Positions 9,468-18,376 of a stretch of DNA of 64,000 bases are shown piece after piece. The notes below the pieces were generated by a model, which was not told where the DNA came from, made no database searches, and worked only from the letters and a program-made list of their open reading frames with translations. The translations under genes and the position numbers were made by a program. Numbering within the stretch: position 1 is the first letter of the stretch; each line of letters starts with the position of its first letter. Origin of the DNA: Niastella soli (lineage in GTDB: Bacteria; Bacteroidota; Bacteroidia; Chitinophagales; Chitinophagaceae); the NCBI RefSeq assembly GCF_017742245.1, contig NZ_JAGHKO010000001.1:2075061-2139060 (forward strand). Reading direction: 5' to 3'.

Positions 9468-9500
9468 ACGGTTTTATCCCGGTAAAACGGTTATTATCCG

Positions 9501-9508
9501 TATTTTTG
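9501..9508 (+). promoter_or_regulatory. -7 element of the leuS promoter
   Basis: TATTTTTG fits the Bacteroidota consensus. It is divergent from the ftsX element 34 bases away and gives a leader of about 145 nt for leuS. Confidence 0.45.
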
Positions 9509-9623
9509 ACCTCCTTCTTAACGATTGGCACAATATAAAAATTTCAGGCCAGAATGACTATTTAACGTTTCCTCAACGTTTGATTGTCAGGGAGAAAGGC
9601 GGAAAGGCAAAAAAAACAAGACG

Positions 9624-9658
9624 AACTAAAACTAAGAACCCAGAACTAAGGACTAATT
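9624..9658 (+). repeat. Five 7-base repeats directly abutting the leuS start codon
   Basis: Heptads AACTAAA, ACTAAGA, ACCCAGA, ACTAAGG and ACTAATT run without a gap up to the base before the ATG at 9659. The tract is A-rich and unstructured, so it may serve as the ribosome-binding leader; no Shine-Dalgarno is present. A similar tract precedes porX at 39637-39672. Confidence 0.7.
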
Positions 9659-12430
9659 ATGGAATACAACTTCAGGGATATAGAAAAAAAATGGCAGGCA
9701 CAATGGAAAGCCTCAGGCGCCTACAAAGTGAGCAATGATTCCCCGAAACCAAAGTTTTATGTACTCGATATGTTCCCCTATCCAAGTGGGGTGGGGCTGC
9801 ATGTTGGCCACCCGCTGGGCTACATTGCCAGCGATATTTACAGCCGCTTTAAACGGTTAAAAGGGTTCAACGTATTACACCCGATGGGATACGATGCGTT
9901 TGGCCTCCCGGCTGAACAATATGCCATCGACCATGGCGTGCACCCTGCTGTGAGTACCGATCAAAACATCAGTAATTTTCGCCGTCAGCTCGATAATATC
10001 GGTTTTTGTTTCGACTGGGACCGGGAATTCCGTACCAGCGACCCCAAATACTACAAATGGACGCAATGGATCTTTTTGCAGCTGTTCCATAGTTTCTATA
10101 ACCGCATAACAAAAAAGGCCGATCACATCGATAACCTGGTAAAAGCTTTTGAAAAAGAGGGCAATGCCGGGCATGAAATTCCCCATGATAAATACCAGAT
10201 TGCCAAAACCGGCAAACGGGTTTTCTCCGCGGCGGAATGGGCTGGCTTTACCGAAAAAGAACAACAGGATATTTTGATGGAATACCGCCTGGCTTATTGC
10301 GGCTATGGTGAAGTGAACTGGTGTGAAGCTTTAGGCACCGTATTGGCCAACGATGAAGTGGTTAATGGCGTGAGCGAAAGAGGTGGCTATCCCGTTGTAA
10401 AGAAAAAATTACGGCAATGGTACCTGCGTATTACTGAATACGCCGATCGTTTGTTGGAAGGGCTCGACCGCATCGAATTCAGTGAATCGATGAAGGAAAT
10501 GCAAACCAATTGGATCGGTAAAAGCTATGGCGCAGAGATCACTTTTAATATTCAGGGTAACAGTGACAAGCTCACTGTGTATACCACCCGCCCCGATACC
10601 ATTTTTGGGGTTGACTTTATGGTGATAGCACCTGAACATGCGCTCATAAAGGATATAACTTCCAGTAAGCAACAGCAGGCGGTAGAAGAATATGTGGAAT
10701 ATGTACAAAGCCGCAGCGAACGCGAGCGTATGGCCGAGAAAAAGATCAGTGGTGTGTTTACCGGGGCTTATGCCATCAATCCATTCAATGGCCGTCAAAT
10801 TCCCATCTGGATCAGTGAATATGTATTGGCGGGTTATGGTACCGGCGCTATTATGGCCGTGCCTTGTGGCGATGAACGCGATCATAAATTTGCCAACCAT
10901 TTCAATATAGCTATTACTAATATCATTGGCAGCGAGTACGATGGAAAAGAGGCCAATGCTACCAAAGATGCCAAACTGGAAAATTCAGATTTCCTGAATG
11001 GCATGGTAATGCGCAACGCCATGGAAGTGGTGATACAAAAGATTGAAGAATTGGGTATAGGCGTGCGCAAGGTGAATTATAAAATGCGTGATGCCGCCTT
11101 TAGTCGTCAGCGGTACTGGGGCGAACCATTCCCCATTAAATGGCAGCATGGCATTGCTTATCCCATGGCTGAAAGCGAATTGCCACTGGAGTTACCACAT
11201 GTGGAAAGTTATAAACCAGGCCCTGAAGGAGAGGGGCCGCTGGCTAATATTCCTGCATGGACATCACGCGAACTGGAAACCAATACCATGCCCGGTTATG
11301 CCGGTAGCAGCTGGTATTTCCTCCGCTATATGGACCCACAAAACGACAGCGAGTTTTGCAGCCGCAAAGCCAGCGATTATTGGGGGCAGGTTGACCTGTA
11401 TATCGGTGGTACCGAACACGCCGTAGGGCATTTGTTGTACAGCCGTATGTGGACGAAAGCCCTGTTCGATCTGGGATTTATTGGTCATGATGAGCCTTAT
11501 AAAAAACTCGTGAACCAGGGGATGATACAGGGTAGCAGCCGTTTTGTGTATCGTATTCATGGTACCAACAAATATGTATCATTAGGATTAAAAGATCAAT
11601 ACGCTACCGATGCCATCCATGTAGATGTGAATATTGTAGATGGTGTGGAGCTGGATGTGGAAGCATTTAAAAAATGGCGCTCAGATTATGAGACCGCTGA
11701 GTTCATTCTTGAAGATGGAAAATACATCTGCGGCACGGAGGTAGAGAAAATGAGTAAGCGCCTGTATAATACGGTGAACCCTGATGATGTGGTGAATAAG
11801 TACGGTGCCGATACCTTCCGCATGTATGAAATGTTCCTGGGTCCGGTTGAACAAAGCAAACCCTGGGAAACAAAAGGTATTGAAGGAACCCATCGGTTCC
11901 TGAAAAAGCTGTGGCGTTTGTTCTATGACGAGACTAAAGGAAAGGTTTGGAATGAAGATAAAGCCACGCCTGCTGAATTAAAAGTATTGCACAAGACCAT
12001 CAAGAAGATTGAAGAAGATACGGAAAGGTTCTCCTTCAATACCGGGGTGAGTGCCTTTATGGTGTGTGTGAATGAATTGATCGAGCTGAAGTGTAATAAA
12101 AAGGAAATACTTGAATCGTTATTGATAATACTTACGCCATATGCCCCGCATGTTAGTGAAGAGTTGTGGCATTTGTTAGGCAATACCACCAGCATATTGG
12201 ATGCTGCATTTCCAAAGCTGAATGAAAGTTATTTGGTAGAAAGCAGCAAAGAGTATCCTATTTCTGTAAACGGAAAATTGCGCACCACTATCGAGATCTC
12301 ACTCGATGCAACCCAGGAAGAAGTGGAAAAGATAGCATTGGGTAATGAAGTGGTTCAGAAATGGATGGAAGGAAAGCCTCACAAAAGGGTGATCTTCGTG
12401 AAGGGTAAGATGGTGAATGTAGTGGTGTAA
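9659..12430 (+). CDS. leuS: Leucyl-tRNA synthetase
   Basis: 923 residues, class Ia synthetase charging tRNA-Leu. The HIGH motif is HVGH at 48-51 within PYPSGVGLHVGHPLG. The CP1 editing domain is recognisable from TTRPDTIFGVDFMVIAPEH and later GTGAIMAVPCGDERD. The KMSKS motif appears as KMSKR at 697-701, so its last Ser is Arg. The C-terminal anticodon-binding and tail region ends in VIFVKGKMVNVVV. Flanked by divergent ftsX and a convergent secreted-protein gene with a shared terminator. Confidence 0.98.
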   Translation: MEYNFRDIEKKWQAQWKASGAYKVSNDSPKPKFYVLDMFPYPSGVGLHVGHPLGYIASDIYSRFKRLKGFNVLHPMGYDAFGLPAEQYAIDHGVHPAVSTDQNISNFRRQLDNIGFCFDWDREFRTSDPKYYKWTQWIFLQLFHSFYNRITKKADHIDNLVKAFEKEGNAGHEIPHDKYQIAKTGKRVFSAAEWAGFTEKEQQDILMEYRLAYCGYGEVNWCEALGTVLANDEVVNGVSERGGYPVVKKKLRQWYLRITEYADRLLEGLDRIEFSESMKEMQTNWIGKSYGAEITFNIQGNSDKLTVYTTRPDTIFGVDFMVIAPEHALIKDITSSKQQQAVEEYVEYVQSRSERERMAEKKISGVFTGAYAINPFNGRQIPIWISEYVLAGYGTGAIMAVPCGDERDHKFANHFNIAITNIIGSEYDGKEANATKDAKLENSDFLNGMVMRNAMEVVIQKIEELGIGVRKVNYKMRDAAFSRQRYWGEPFPIKWQHGIAYPMAESELPLELPHVESYKPGPEGEGPLANIPAWTSRELETNTMPGYAGSSWYFLRYMDPQNDSEFCSRKASDYWGQVDLYIGGTEHAVGHLLYSRMWTKALFDLGFIGHDEPYKKLVNQGMIQGSSRFVYRIHGTNKYVSLGLKDQYATDAIHVDVNIVDGVELDVEAFKKWRSDYETAEFILEDGKYICGTEVEKMSKRLYNTVNPDDVVNKYGADTFRMYEMFLGPVEQSKPWETKGIEGTHRFLKKLWRLFYDETKGKVWNEDKATPAELKVLHKTIKKIEEDTERFSFNTGVSAFMVCVNELIELKCNKKEILESLLIILTPYAPHVSEELWHLLGNTTSILDAAFPKLNESYLVESSKEYPISVNGKLRTTIEISLDATQEEVEKIALGNEVVQKWMEGKPHKRVIFVKGKMVNVVV

Positions 12431-12437
12431 GATATTC

Positions 12438-12470
12438 AGTTGGGTCACCCTTTAAGGGTGACCCAACTTT
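12438..12470. terminator. Convergent terminator, 15-bp perfect stem
   Basis: AGTTGGGTCACCCTT (12438-12452) is the exact reverse complement of 12454-12468. It is followed by TTATT on the plus strand and sits between the stop codons of leuS and the convergent gene. It probably serves both. Confidence 0.85.
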
Positions 12471-12471
12471 A

Positions 12472-13515
12472 TTACTTCTTCTTCTTCTGCTTTATAAACC
12501 TGATCAACGCACTGCTATTCTCGGTGCTTTCGAGGCGCGCTTCATAGCGCTTCCCCTCAACAATAGCTACCATTAATGAAGTATTGGGAGGAATGGTACC
12601 CAGGTTTTCAGCCACCATCACCATTTCGTTGTCTTCAGTAAGGTCATCCACTGCAATGGTCATGGAGTATGGCTTGTTGTTCAGGCGTACATGCTCAAAC
12701 AGCATCTTATCGTTAAGGAACACGGCAATGGAATCGCCATCCACTACGGCGTTATCATAAAAGCGCAGTTCTATGCTATCACCGGTAATAGGAATAACGG
12801 TAGCCAGTTTCTTTTCGCGGCTGGAATACTTTTGCTGGGCAGAAGTAACAGCACCCGGGGTTTTCTTTTCTGCAATGGGCGGCGCCGTTACAGCAATAGA
12901 AGGATTGTCTTTAGTAACCGGTTTAACAGTGGTACTTTGATAAGTGCTTTCTGTTATTTCTTTTTCTTCAGGGATCTCATTCTTTGCCAGATGCAAACGG
13001 GCAATGCTATCAATGATCTCCGGGTCATTGGCCCCGTAGATATAATTCTCAATTACAAAATCCCATTCGTCGTGAAAGCCAGAAGAAGAAATTTTCTGCA
13101 GGGCAACGGTACCTTTAGGTTTACTCTTGTTATCGCGTTCGGTGCTTTCGCCATCCAGCATCATTGTCTTTTCACCGGGGCAATTAAAATCAGCCACAGA
13201 TAGTAGTGCTTCTTTTTCGCCGCTACCAAATAGTTTACCAGAGAGCCGGTCTTCGAGCATGGCATCATCCCACCACACTACGCTATTAGTGTTAGGGTCG
13301 AAATACCCCTTCACAGCATAGCGGATATAGTTACTGCGGGAGGTGTAGTAATAGGAGGTGCCCAACAGGCTATCGCCTTTTTTAATGAGTTTCAATTCGG
13401 TGTGTGCAGAACCGATCTTGCCCTTCCAGGCGCCCGTAATGGTTTGAGCATGTGTTACAATAGGAAGAAAACTACAAAACAGCAGGCCCAGTAGCAGTTC
13501 AATACGTGTTTTCAA
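12472..13515 (-). CDS. Secreted protein of unknown function
   Basis: 347 residues. A Sec signal peptide ends near THAQ (residue 24). The first half (about 25-150) starts ITGAWKGKIGSAHTELKLIKKGDSLLG, a lipocalin-like opening. The middle (about 190-245) is low-complexity linker. The last 100 residues form a domain beginning SIELRFYDNAVVDGDSIAVFLN and containing MVMVAENLGTIPPNTSLM; I have seen this domain in other Bacteroidota secreted proteins, but know no function for it. The gene ends in four Lys codons. No neighbour suggests a role. Confidence 0.75.
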   Translation of the reverse strand: MKTRIELLLGLLFCSFLPIVTHAQTITGAWKGKIGSAHTELKLIKKGDSLLGTSYYYTSRSNYIRYAVKGYFDPNTNSVVWWDDAMLEDRLSGKLFGSGEKEALLSVADFNCPGEKTMMLDGESTERDNKSKPKGTVALQKISSSGFHDEWDFVIENYIYGANDPEIIDSIARLHLAKNEIPEEKEITESTYQSTTVKPVTKDNPSIAVTAPPIAEKKTPGAVTSAQQKYSSREKKLATVIPITGDSIELRFYDNAVVDGDSIAVFLNDKMLFEHVRLNNKPYSMTIAVDDLTEDNEMVMVAENLGTIPPNTSLMVAIVEGKRYEARLESTENSSALIRFIKQKKKK

Positions 13516-13710
13516 GGCAATTAATTTAGCTGTGAATGTTTAAAACGCCCCTGGATACGGTAATATTTTGCCTGGATTTTCATTTAACGAATTCACTGGA
13601 AATTCCCTTGTTTGCTGATTTTGAACCATTTTGGTGGTGTTCAGAAAATTCGGTTTTCCTCCTTTTAAACTAATCTTTTTCCCCGGCTGTTTTATTAGGA
13701 AATTTGCAAT

Positions 13711-14199
13711 ATGGCATATCCAACAATAGCGTTGATCGAAGGCTTGCGAAAAGCAGCCGCCGGCCTGGTAAATGGCAATTATTATGCCTGGGGGCATCAT
13801 GGGGCCTGTAATTGTGGACATTTATTACAAGCCACAACTACATTGACAAAAGAGGAGATAGTTACTTATGCCCATACCGGTACCGGTGAGTGGACGGAAC
13901 TGGCTCAGGAAACCTGTTCGGTCAGCGATGCTCCAATTAATTTGTTATTAAAAAAGCTGCAAGACCTGGGACTCACGCCTACGGATATTCATAATCTGGA
14001 ATACCTCGAAGATCGTGAGATATTAAACCGGTTACCCGGCGGCTTTAAATGGCTGAAGCGAAACGTACGGGAGCATGTGGTGCTGTACTTTGAAACTATG
14101 GCAAATATGCTGGAAGAAAGATTGCTTAATTCTATTGAAGTTAATTACAGCGCGTTATTACCTCAGTCAGCAATGATTGTTTTCAGTGAGCAGGAGTAA
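13711..14199 (+). CDS. Uncharacterised conserved-looking cytosolic protein
   Basis: 162 residues, no signal peptide or membrane helix. The N-terminus has YYAWGHHGACNCGHLLQATT, a cluster of His and Cys residues that could bind metal. The rest is a helical, charged domain. I do not recognise the family. It starts about 195 bases from the divergent secreted-protein gene. Codon use looks like its neighbours, which supports a real gene. Confidence 0.7.
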   Translation: MAYPTIALIEGLRKAAAGLVNGNYYAWGHHGACNCGHLLQATTTLTKEEIVTYAHTGTGEWTELAQETCSVSDAPINLLLKKLQDLGLTPTDIHNLEYLEDREILNRLPGGFKWLKRNVREHVVLYFETMANMLEERLLNSIEVNYSALLPQSAMIVFSEQE

Positions 14200-14204
14200 A
14201 AAGA

Positions 14205-14348
14205 TCAATTCCTTTTATTTGATTCCTCCTGATCGCCAGTTTCTAATTCATTCCGGTCTTTTTTATAATTCATCAGAATGGTATAAGATACTATCGAAAC
14301 CGCCAGTATAAGATAAAATATGATCGTCCACGTGTTCATACCCTGCAT
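14205..14348 (-). CDS. Small single-helix membrane protein (47 aa)
   Basis: A short frame on the minus strand encodes 47 residues (44 from the second Met). It has an N-terminal transmembrane helix, TWTIIFYLILAVSIVSYTIL, followed by a charged tail MNYKKDRNELETGDQEESNKRN of which only the start and end are informative. The hydrophobic core followed by a Lys/Glu-rich cytosolic tail is typical of genuine microproteins. It is convergent with the 162-residue gene, five bases from its stop. No function is assigned. Confidence 0.6.
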   Translation of the reverse strand: MQGMNTWTIIFYLILAVSIVSYTILMNYKKDRNELETGDQEESNKRN

Positions 14349-14553
14349 TGATTTTAATAGTTAGTTAGTCAGAAATTATGCCATTTTATAATTTGTGGTG
14401 AAAAGTTGGCAAAACTAAATGGATGTTTGGATTACATTGATCGCTACTTATTGATTATTAAGGAGATGTTGTATATTAGCAAAAAGGCATTGCCTGAAAT
14501 TTTAATTGTTTTAACAGCAAACTGATTATTAGCGTACTATAATTCATCAACCA

Positions 14554-15264
14554 TTGAACGCAGCAACATTTGGAAATATCATCCGTAAATATCAACACAC
14601 TTTTCACCGGGTAGTAGATTTTATTCCGGGAACAGATCATTTACTGCCATTGGATTTTACGCAACAGAATACAGAACTCACTGCTGAGATCCTGAGCGAT
14701 GAACATATATTCAGTGATTATATTCAACGTAAACTGCAAACCACCAACTCCCGGTATGGTATAGGTGGTTATGCGGAAAATCGCACCATTTATAGTATCA
14801 GTTCGGTATTTGACGGTGCTCAACCAAATGAAGAGCCGCGTCGGCTGCATTTGGGAGTTGATATTTGGGGACCCGCAGGCACCAATGTGTATGCCTTTAT
14901 GGGCGGTATGATACACAGCTTTGCGTTCAACGATCAATATGGCGATTATGGGGCCACGTTAATTTTATTACATCAACTGGATGGATTTGCTTTTTATACT
15001 TTATATGGTCATTTGAGTGTACGCGATATTCAAACCCTCTCAGCCGGACAATACGTTTCCATTGGACAAACCATTGCGCACTTTGGCGAGTTACATGAAA
15101 ATGGCCACTGGCCGCCACACCTTCATTTTCAGATCATTCTCGATATGGAATTGAAAGAAGGTGATTATCCCGGTGTTTGCAAAAATTCTGAGCGGGAAAA
15201 ATACCTGGCCAATTGCCCCGACCCCAACCTCATTTTACAGTTGGACCGGTATATAAAAGAATAA
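14554..15264 (+). CDS. M23 family metallopeptidase (LytM-like)
   Basis: 236 residues. The zinc site is present: HLGVD (first His and Asp) near residue 90 and HLHF near 190, with the intervening YGHLS typical of peptidase M23. Such enzymes cut peptidoglycan cross-bridges. Unusually there is no signal peptide: the first 80 residues are a soluble domain, so a cytosolic place or non-classical export must be considered. The start is a TTG; the in-frame codons upstream reach a TAG eight codons earlier without an ATG. Confidence 0.85.
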   Translation: MNAATFGNIIRKYQHTFHRVVDFIPGTDHLLPLDFTQQNTELTAEILSDEHIFSDYIQRKLQTTNSRYGIGGYAENRTIYSISSVFDGAQPNEEPRRLHLGVDIWGPAGTNVYAFMGGMIHSFAFNDQYGDYGATLILLHQLDGFAFYTLYGHLSVRDIQTLSAGQYVSIGQTIAHFGELHENGHWPPHLHFQIILDMELKEGDYPGVCKNSEREKYLANCPDPNLILQLDRYIKE

Positions 15265-15340
15265 CTTTTTATATAGCAATAAACGGGTTGAAATAAGCTG
15301 GCAATGGTGGCAATTTTGTGTTACAACAAAAGAATACACC

Positions 15341-15826
15341 ATGCGAAAGTTTAAAATTGTTCCCCTGTCAAAAGAATATGCAGCCCAGATCAGGTCAAGT
15401 GGTAAAGATACATTTGGGCACTCGGTTATTGAGCAAATAGCAACAGGGTTGGGGCCGTGCAGGGTTTCGCTAAAGCCATTTAAAAAAGGGATTGATACAA
15501 GGCTTCTGATCAGTCATAGTCCATTTGGTATTGACAATCCTTACAACCAACCCGGACCTGTTTTTATCAATAAAGAGGATGTAGAAGAATATACAGACGT
15601 TCATCGGTTCCCTCCTGAAATAAAGGCCAATAAGAAAAGCTTTCCCTTGTCGCTGATCGGATATAGCAAAGAGCAGCTGATGGTATTTACGCGGCTGGTA
15701 GGGGATGATGATGTGGACGAGCTTATTGCTAATACATTTGAGTTACATCCCGAAATTGAATACCTCCATGCCCGCAATGCACAGGCTTGTTGTTATATCT
15801 GTAAAATTGAACGGGTACCGGAATAA
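15341..15826 (+). CDS. DUF1203 domain-containing protein
   Basis: 161 residues, cytosolic. The pattern GLGPCRVSLKPFKKGIDTRLLISHSPF, then QPGPVFIN and finally FELHPEIEYLHARNAQACCYICKIER fits DUF1203, whose members end in an HARN-x-GC motif. No known activity. Single gene between the M23 peptidase and a convergent 94-residue gene, separated by only 3 bases from the latter. Confidence 0.75.
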   Translation: MRKFKIVPLSKEYAAQIRSSGKDTFGHSVIEQIATGLGPCRVSLKPFKKGIDTRLLISHSPFGIDNPYNQPGPVFINKEDVEEYTDVHRFPPEIKANKKSFPLSLIGYSKEQLMVFTRLVGDDDVDELIANTFELHPEIEYLHARNAQACCYICKIERVPE

Positions 15827-15829
15827 TTG

Positions 15830-16114
15830 TTAAAGCATGGCTTTAACCAATTCCTCCCACTCCTGTTCAAGGCCATAACCAGGCATGCGTTGGCCGGCTT
15901 TGGTGTACCAGTAGTTGGCGTTCCAGATGTCGCCTTCTTTACGATGCAGGTAGGCATGGATCCAGGCAGCTGTTTTATCAGTGAGGTCTTGTATCAACGT
16001 ATGAGCCTGCTCCCAATCGCCTTTGGCATCGTGCCATAACGATTGAAGATATACATTACTGTTGCCAGGTGGTGTATTGGCGTCAAGGCTTTGTTGAAAA
16101 ACTTCGAAGTTCAT
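15830..16114 (-). CDS. Small conserved-looking soluble protein (94 aa)
   Basis: 94 residues, acidic, with Trp/His-rich helical segments: SLWHDAKGDWEQAHTLIQDL and AAWIHAYLHRKEGDIWNANYWY. The repeat-like helical pairs resemble a short TPR-type fold. I recall similar proteins in Bacteroidota and Proteobacteria without function. A heptad repeat tract lies immediately upstream. Possibly in a minus-strand unit with the reductase upstream, about 100 bases away. Confidence 0.7.
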   Translation of the reverse strand: MNFEVFQQSLDANTPPGNSNVYLQSLWHDAKGDWEQAHTLIQDLTDKTAAWIHAYLHRKEGDIWNANYWYTKAGQRMPGYGLEQEWEELVKAML

Positions 16115-16119
16115 GTTAT

Positions 16120-16155
16120 AAAGTTATAAAGTTTAAAGTAGAAAGTTGAAAGTGC
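16120..16155. repeat. AAAGTNN heptad tract
   Basis: AAAGTTT, AAAGTAG, AAAGTTG and AAAGTGC are exact 7-base steps (16128-16155), preceded by AAAGTTA with one extra base. The tract lies just upstream of the 94-residue gene. Confidence 0.7.
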
Positions 16156-16217
16156 CCTGAAAGATATAACTGTCGAAAAATCTCGGGAAGCCTGAAATTG
16201 GCAATTTTCCTTCAACC

Positions 16218-16865
16218 TTAAACTTTTAACAACTTGAACGCATGCGTCCATTGGTTCTGTAAAAAACCGGGAATACACCACAACATACACAAAGGCTCAA
16301 TGGCGCGGGCGGCGGTGGCTACACCCATATCAGCCGTTTCCCAGCCAAAAGCAGTTAAGATATCCGTCACGGTTTTTTTTGCATTGACATCATTACCGCA
16401 GATGAACATGGTAGGCGGGCCGCCTTTTACGGTTGGTTTATACATTTGCGGGCTGCCTACACTGTTAAAGGCTTTTACTATTCTTGCCTGTGGGATCAGT
16501 TTTTGAAGCCGTTCCATCAATGATTCGTTTAGATCTGTAAAGAACGACAACACCCCATCATTTGGGGCACCGGCTGCAATGGGATTGGTAGTATCTATCA
16601 GTATCTTATTATTAAAGTGAGAAGTGCCTGATAGCTTGATAGCCGATTCCGCTGCAGAACCGGCAACGGACAATACTACAATGTCACCAAATTGCGCGGT
16701 TACGCCAAAGGTGCCGCATTGTCCTTTGGGGTTGGCATCCTTCCATTTTTTTACTTCTTCTTTGCCGGGGTTGCGGGTACCCAGCATAACTTCATATCCT
16801 TCGGCTAAAAAAGCAGTGCCAAGTGTTTGGCCAACTATGCCCGAGCCAATAATACCTACTTTCAT
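16218..16865 (-). CDS. NADP-dependent oxidoreductase, F420 reductase-like
   Basis: 215 residues. The N-terminus is MKVGIIGSGIVGQTLGTAF, a GxGxxG Rossmann motif, followed by GTRNPGKEEV at the position where the NADP 2'-phosphate is bound. KILIDTTNPIA and IVKAFNSVG are typical of the F420-dependent NADP reductase / Fno-like family (pfam NADP_oxidored_coenz-F420). Bacteroidota are not known to make F420, so the partner is likely another cofactor or substrate (inference). Cytosolic. Confidence 0.85.
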   Translation of the reverse strand: MKVGIIGSGIVGQTLGTAFLAEGYEVMLGTRNPGKEEVKKWKDANPKGQCGTFGVTAQFGDIVVLSVAGSAAESAIKLSGTSHFNNKILIDTTNPIAAGAPNDGVLSFFTDLNESLMERLQKLIPQARIVKAFNSVGSPQMYKPTVKGGPPTMFICGNDVNAKKTVTDILTAFGWETADMGVATAARAIEPLCMLWCIPGFLQNQWTHAFKLLKV

Positions 16866-16969
16866 AATTCAGATTTTATATAGATGATGTAGTGTAAAAA
16901 TGATCGGGGGTACGGAAGACCAGCTCCGTATTAAGTTAGTGAATTTTACGATTACCTGGTTTACTGACT

Positions 16970-16977
16970 TACATTTG
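16970..16977 (+). promoter_or_regulatory. -7 element of the ruvB promoter
   Basis: TACATTTG matches TAnnTTTG exactly. It lies 17 bases before the ruvB ATG, giving a leader of about 10 nt. The -33 box is not obvious. Confidence 0.55.
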
Positions 16978-16993
16978 CGTAGTTTTACAAAGC

Positions 16994-18028
16994 ATGTCTA
17001 ATCCGAACTTAAATAACAATAAAGAAAGCCTTAGTGCGGCGGATAAGGAGTTTGAGAATAACATCCGCCCCCGGGAAATAAATGATTTTTCGGGACAGGG
17101 GCAGATCATCGAAAACCTGATCGTTTTTATTAAGGCGGCTAAAATGCGGGGGGAAGCCCTTGACCATATTCTGTTCCATGGCCCGCCCGGTTTGGGTAAA
17201 ACAACGCTGAGCCGTATTGTGGCCAATGAGTTGGGCGTGAACATCAAGGAAACGAGCGGACCGGTAATTGAAAAACCCGGTGACCTGGCGGGGTTACTTA
17301 CCAACCTGGAACCGCGGGATGTATTGTTTATAGACGAAATTCACCGGTTGAGCACAGTGGTGGAGGAATACCTGTATGCGGCCATGGAAGACTACCGTAT
17401 CGATATTATGATCGATAGCGGCCCCAATGCCCGCAGCATACAATTAACACTAAATCCCTTTACGCTGGTGGGCGCTACCACCCGCAGTGGATTGCTGACG
17501 GCACCTTTACTATCGCGTTTCGCCATTAAACAAAGGCTGGAATATTATACCGCCGATACATTGCAGAAAATTGTTTCACGTTCGGCCAGCATCCTGGGCA
17601 CAAAAATAACTTCAGATGCGGCGGGTGAAATTGCCCGGCGCAGCCGCGGTACGCCCCGTATTGCCAATGGCCTGTTACGCCGGATGCGCGATTTTGCGCA
17701 AGTGCTTGGCAATGGCGTTATTGATCTGGGTATAACCCAGCATGGGCTAAAAGCATTGAATGTGGATGAACATGGGCTCGATGAAATGGATAATCGCATA
17801 CTGCTTACCATTATTGATAAATTCAAAGGTGGTCCTGTAGGTATTACCACTATTGCGACGGCTGTAGGCGAAGAGACCGGAACGCTGGAGGAGGTGTATG
17901 AACCATTTCTGATCCAGGAAGGGTTTATTAAACGCACCCCCCGTGGCCGTGAGGCAACGCACAAGGCGTATGCCCATTTGGGAAGAATAGCGCCGGGTAG
18001 TGGTGGAGTGGGAACATTGTTTGATTAA
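16994..18028 (+). CDS. ruvB: Holliday junction branch migration helicase RuvB
   Basis: 344 residues, standard length. Hexameric AAA+ motor that drives branch migration with RuvA. Walker A is [10 protein letters not shown] (about 56-65), Walker B/sensor FIDEIHRLS, the beta-hairpin region and the arginine finger region follow ([13 protein letters not shown]), and the C-terminal winged helix ends [17 protein letters not shown]. Single gene with its own promoter; it converges on the response regulator gene. Confidence 0.98.
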   Translation: MSNPNLNNNKESLSAADKEFENNIRPREINDFSGQGQIIENLIVFIKAAKMRGEALDHILFHGPPGLGKTTLSRIVANELGVNIKETSGPVIEKPGDLAGLLTNLEPRDVLFIDEIHRLSTVVEEYLYAAMEDYRIDIMIDSGPNARSIQLTLNPFTLVGATTRSGLLTAPLLSRFAIKQRLEYYTADTLQKIVSRSASILGTKITSDAAGEIARRSRGTPRIANGLLRRMRDFAQVLGNGVIDLGITQHGLKALNVDEHGLDEMDNRILLTIIDKFKGGPVGITTIATAVGEETGTLEEVYEPFLIQEGFIKRTPRGREATHKAYAHLGRIAPGSGGVGTLFD

Positions 18029-18240
18029 TCCGCCTACGCCAAGGCTTCGGCAAACAGGTCGGCACTTACGACCTTCGCTGCGCTCGGGGCCGCAATCGTG
18101 AAACGTGAAACGGCAAACAAATACAGGGCATCTCACTTTGTTCGATGCAATAGCACCTTCGCTACGCTCGGCGCCTGGAATCGGTCCCGGCTTAGCCGGG
18201 ATGAGACGTGAAACGTGAAAAGGATCGCGATTTTTGAAAC
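18029..18240. repeat. Intergenic cluster of dispersed repeat modules and heptads
   Basis: No gene. It begins with CGCCTACGCCAAGGCTTCGG, shared with 32567 and (inverted) 42770. Then GACCTTCGCTGCGCTCGG, heptads TCGTGAA, ACGTGAA, ACGGCAA (18096-18116), the module GGCATCTCACTTTGTTCGATGC (18128-18148; inverted at 24732 and 24859), CACCTTCGCTACGCTCGG, and ACGTGAA twice (18206-18219). Mosaic of short elements found in several other spacers of this window. Confidence 0.7.
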
Positions 18241-18258
18241 TAATAAATAGTCTTAAGC

Positions 18259-18309
18259 CTCAAATAAGAAACGCTGAATACATACGTACTCAGCGTTTCT
18301 TATTTTGAG
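18259..18309. terminator. Long hairpin between convergent ruvB and the response regulator
   Basis: CTCAAATAAGAAACGCTGA (18259-18277) pairs with 18290-18309 with a single bulged T. The 3' arm is T-rich (TTTCTTATTTT) and the 5' arm is A-rich, so it can terminate on both strands. Confidence 0.75.
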
Positions 18310-18376
18310 CTTTATCTTGAATTAATTCGGGATTGCTAATTGCCGGAAGGCTTATTTCACGTTTATCGTTTCACGA

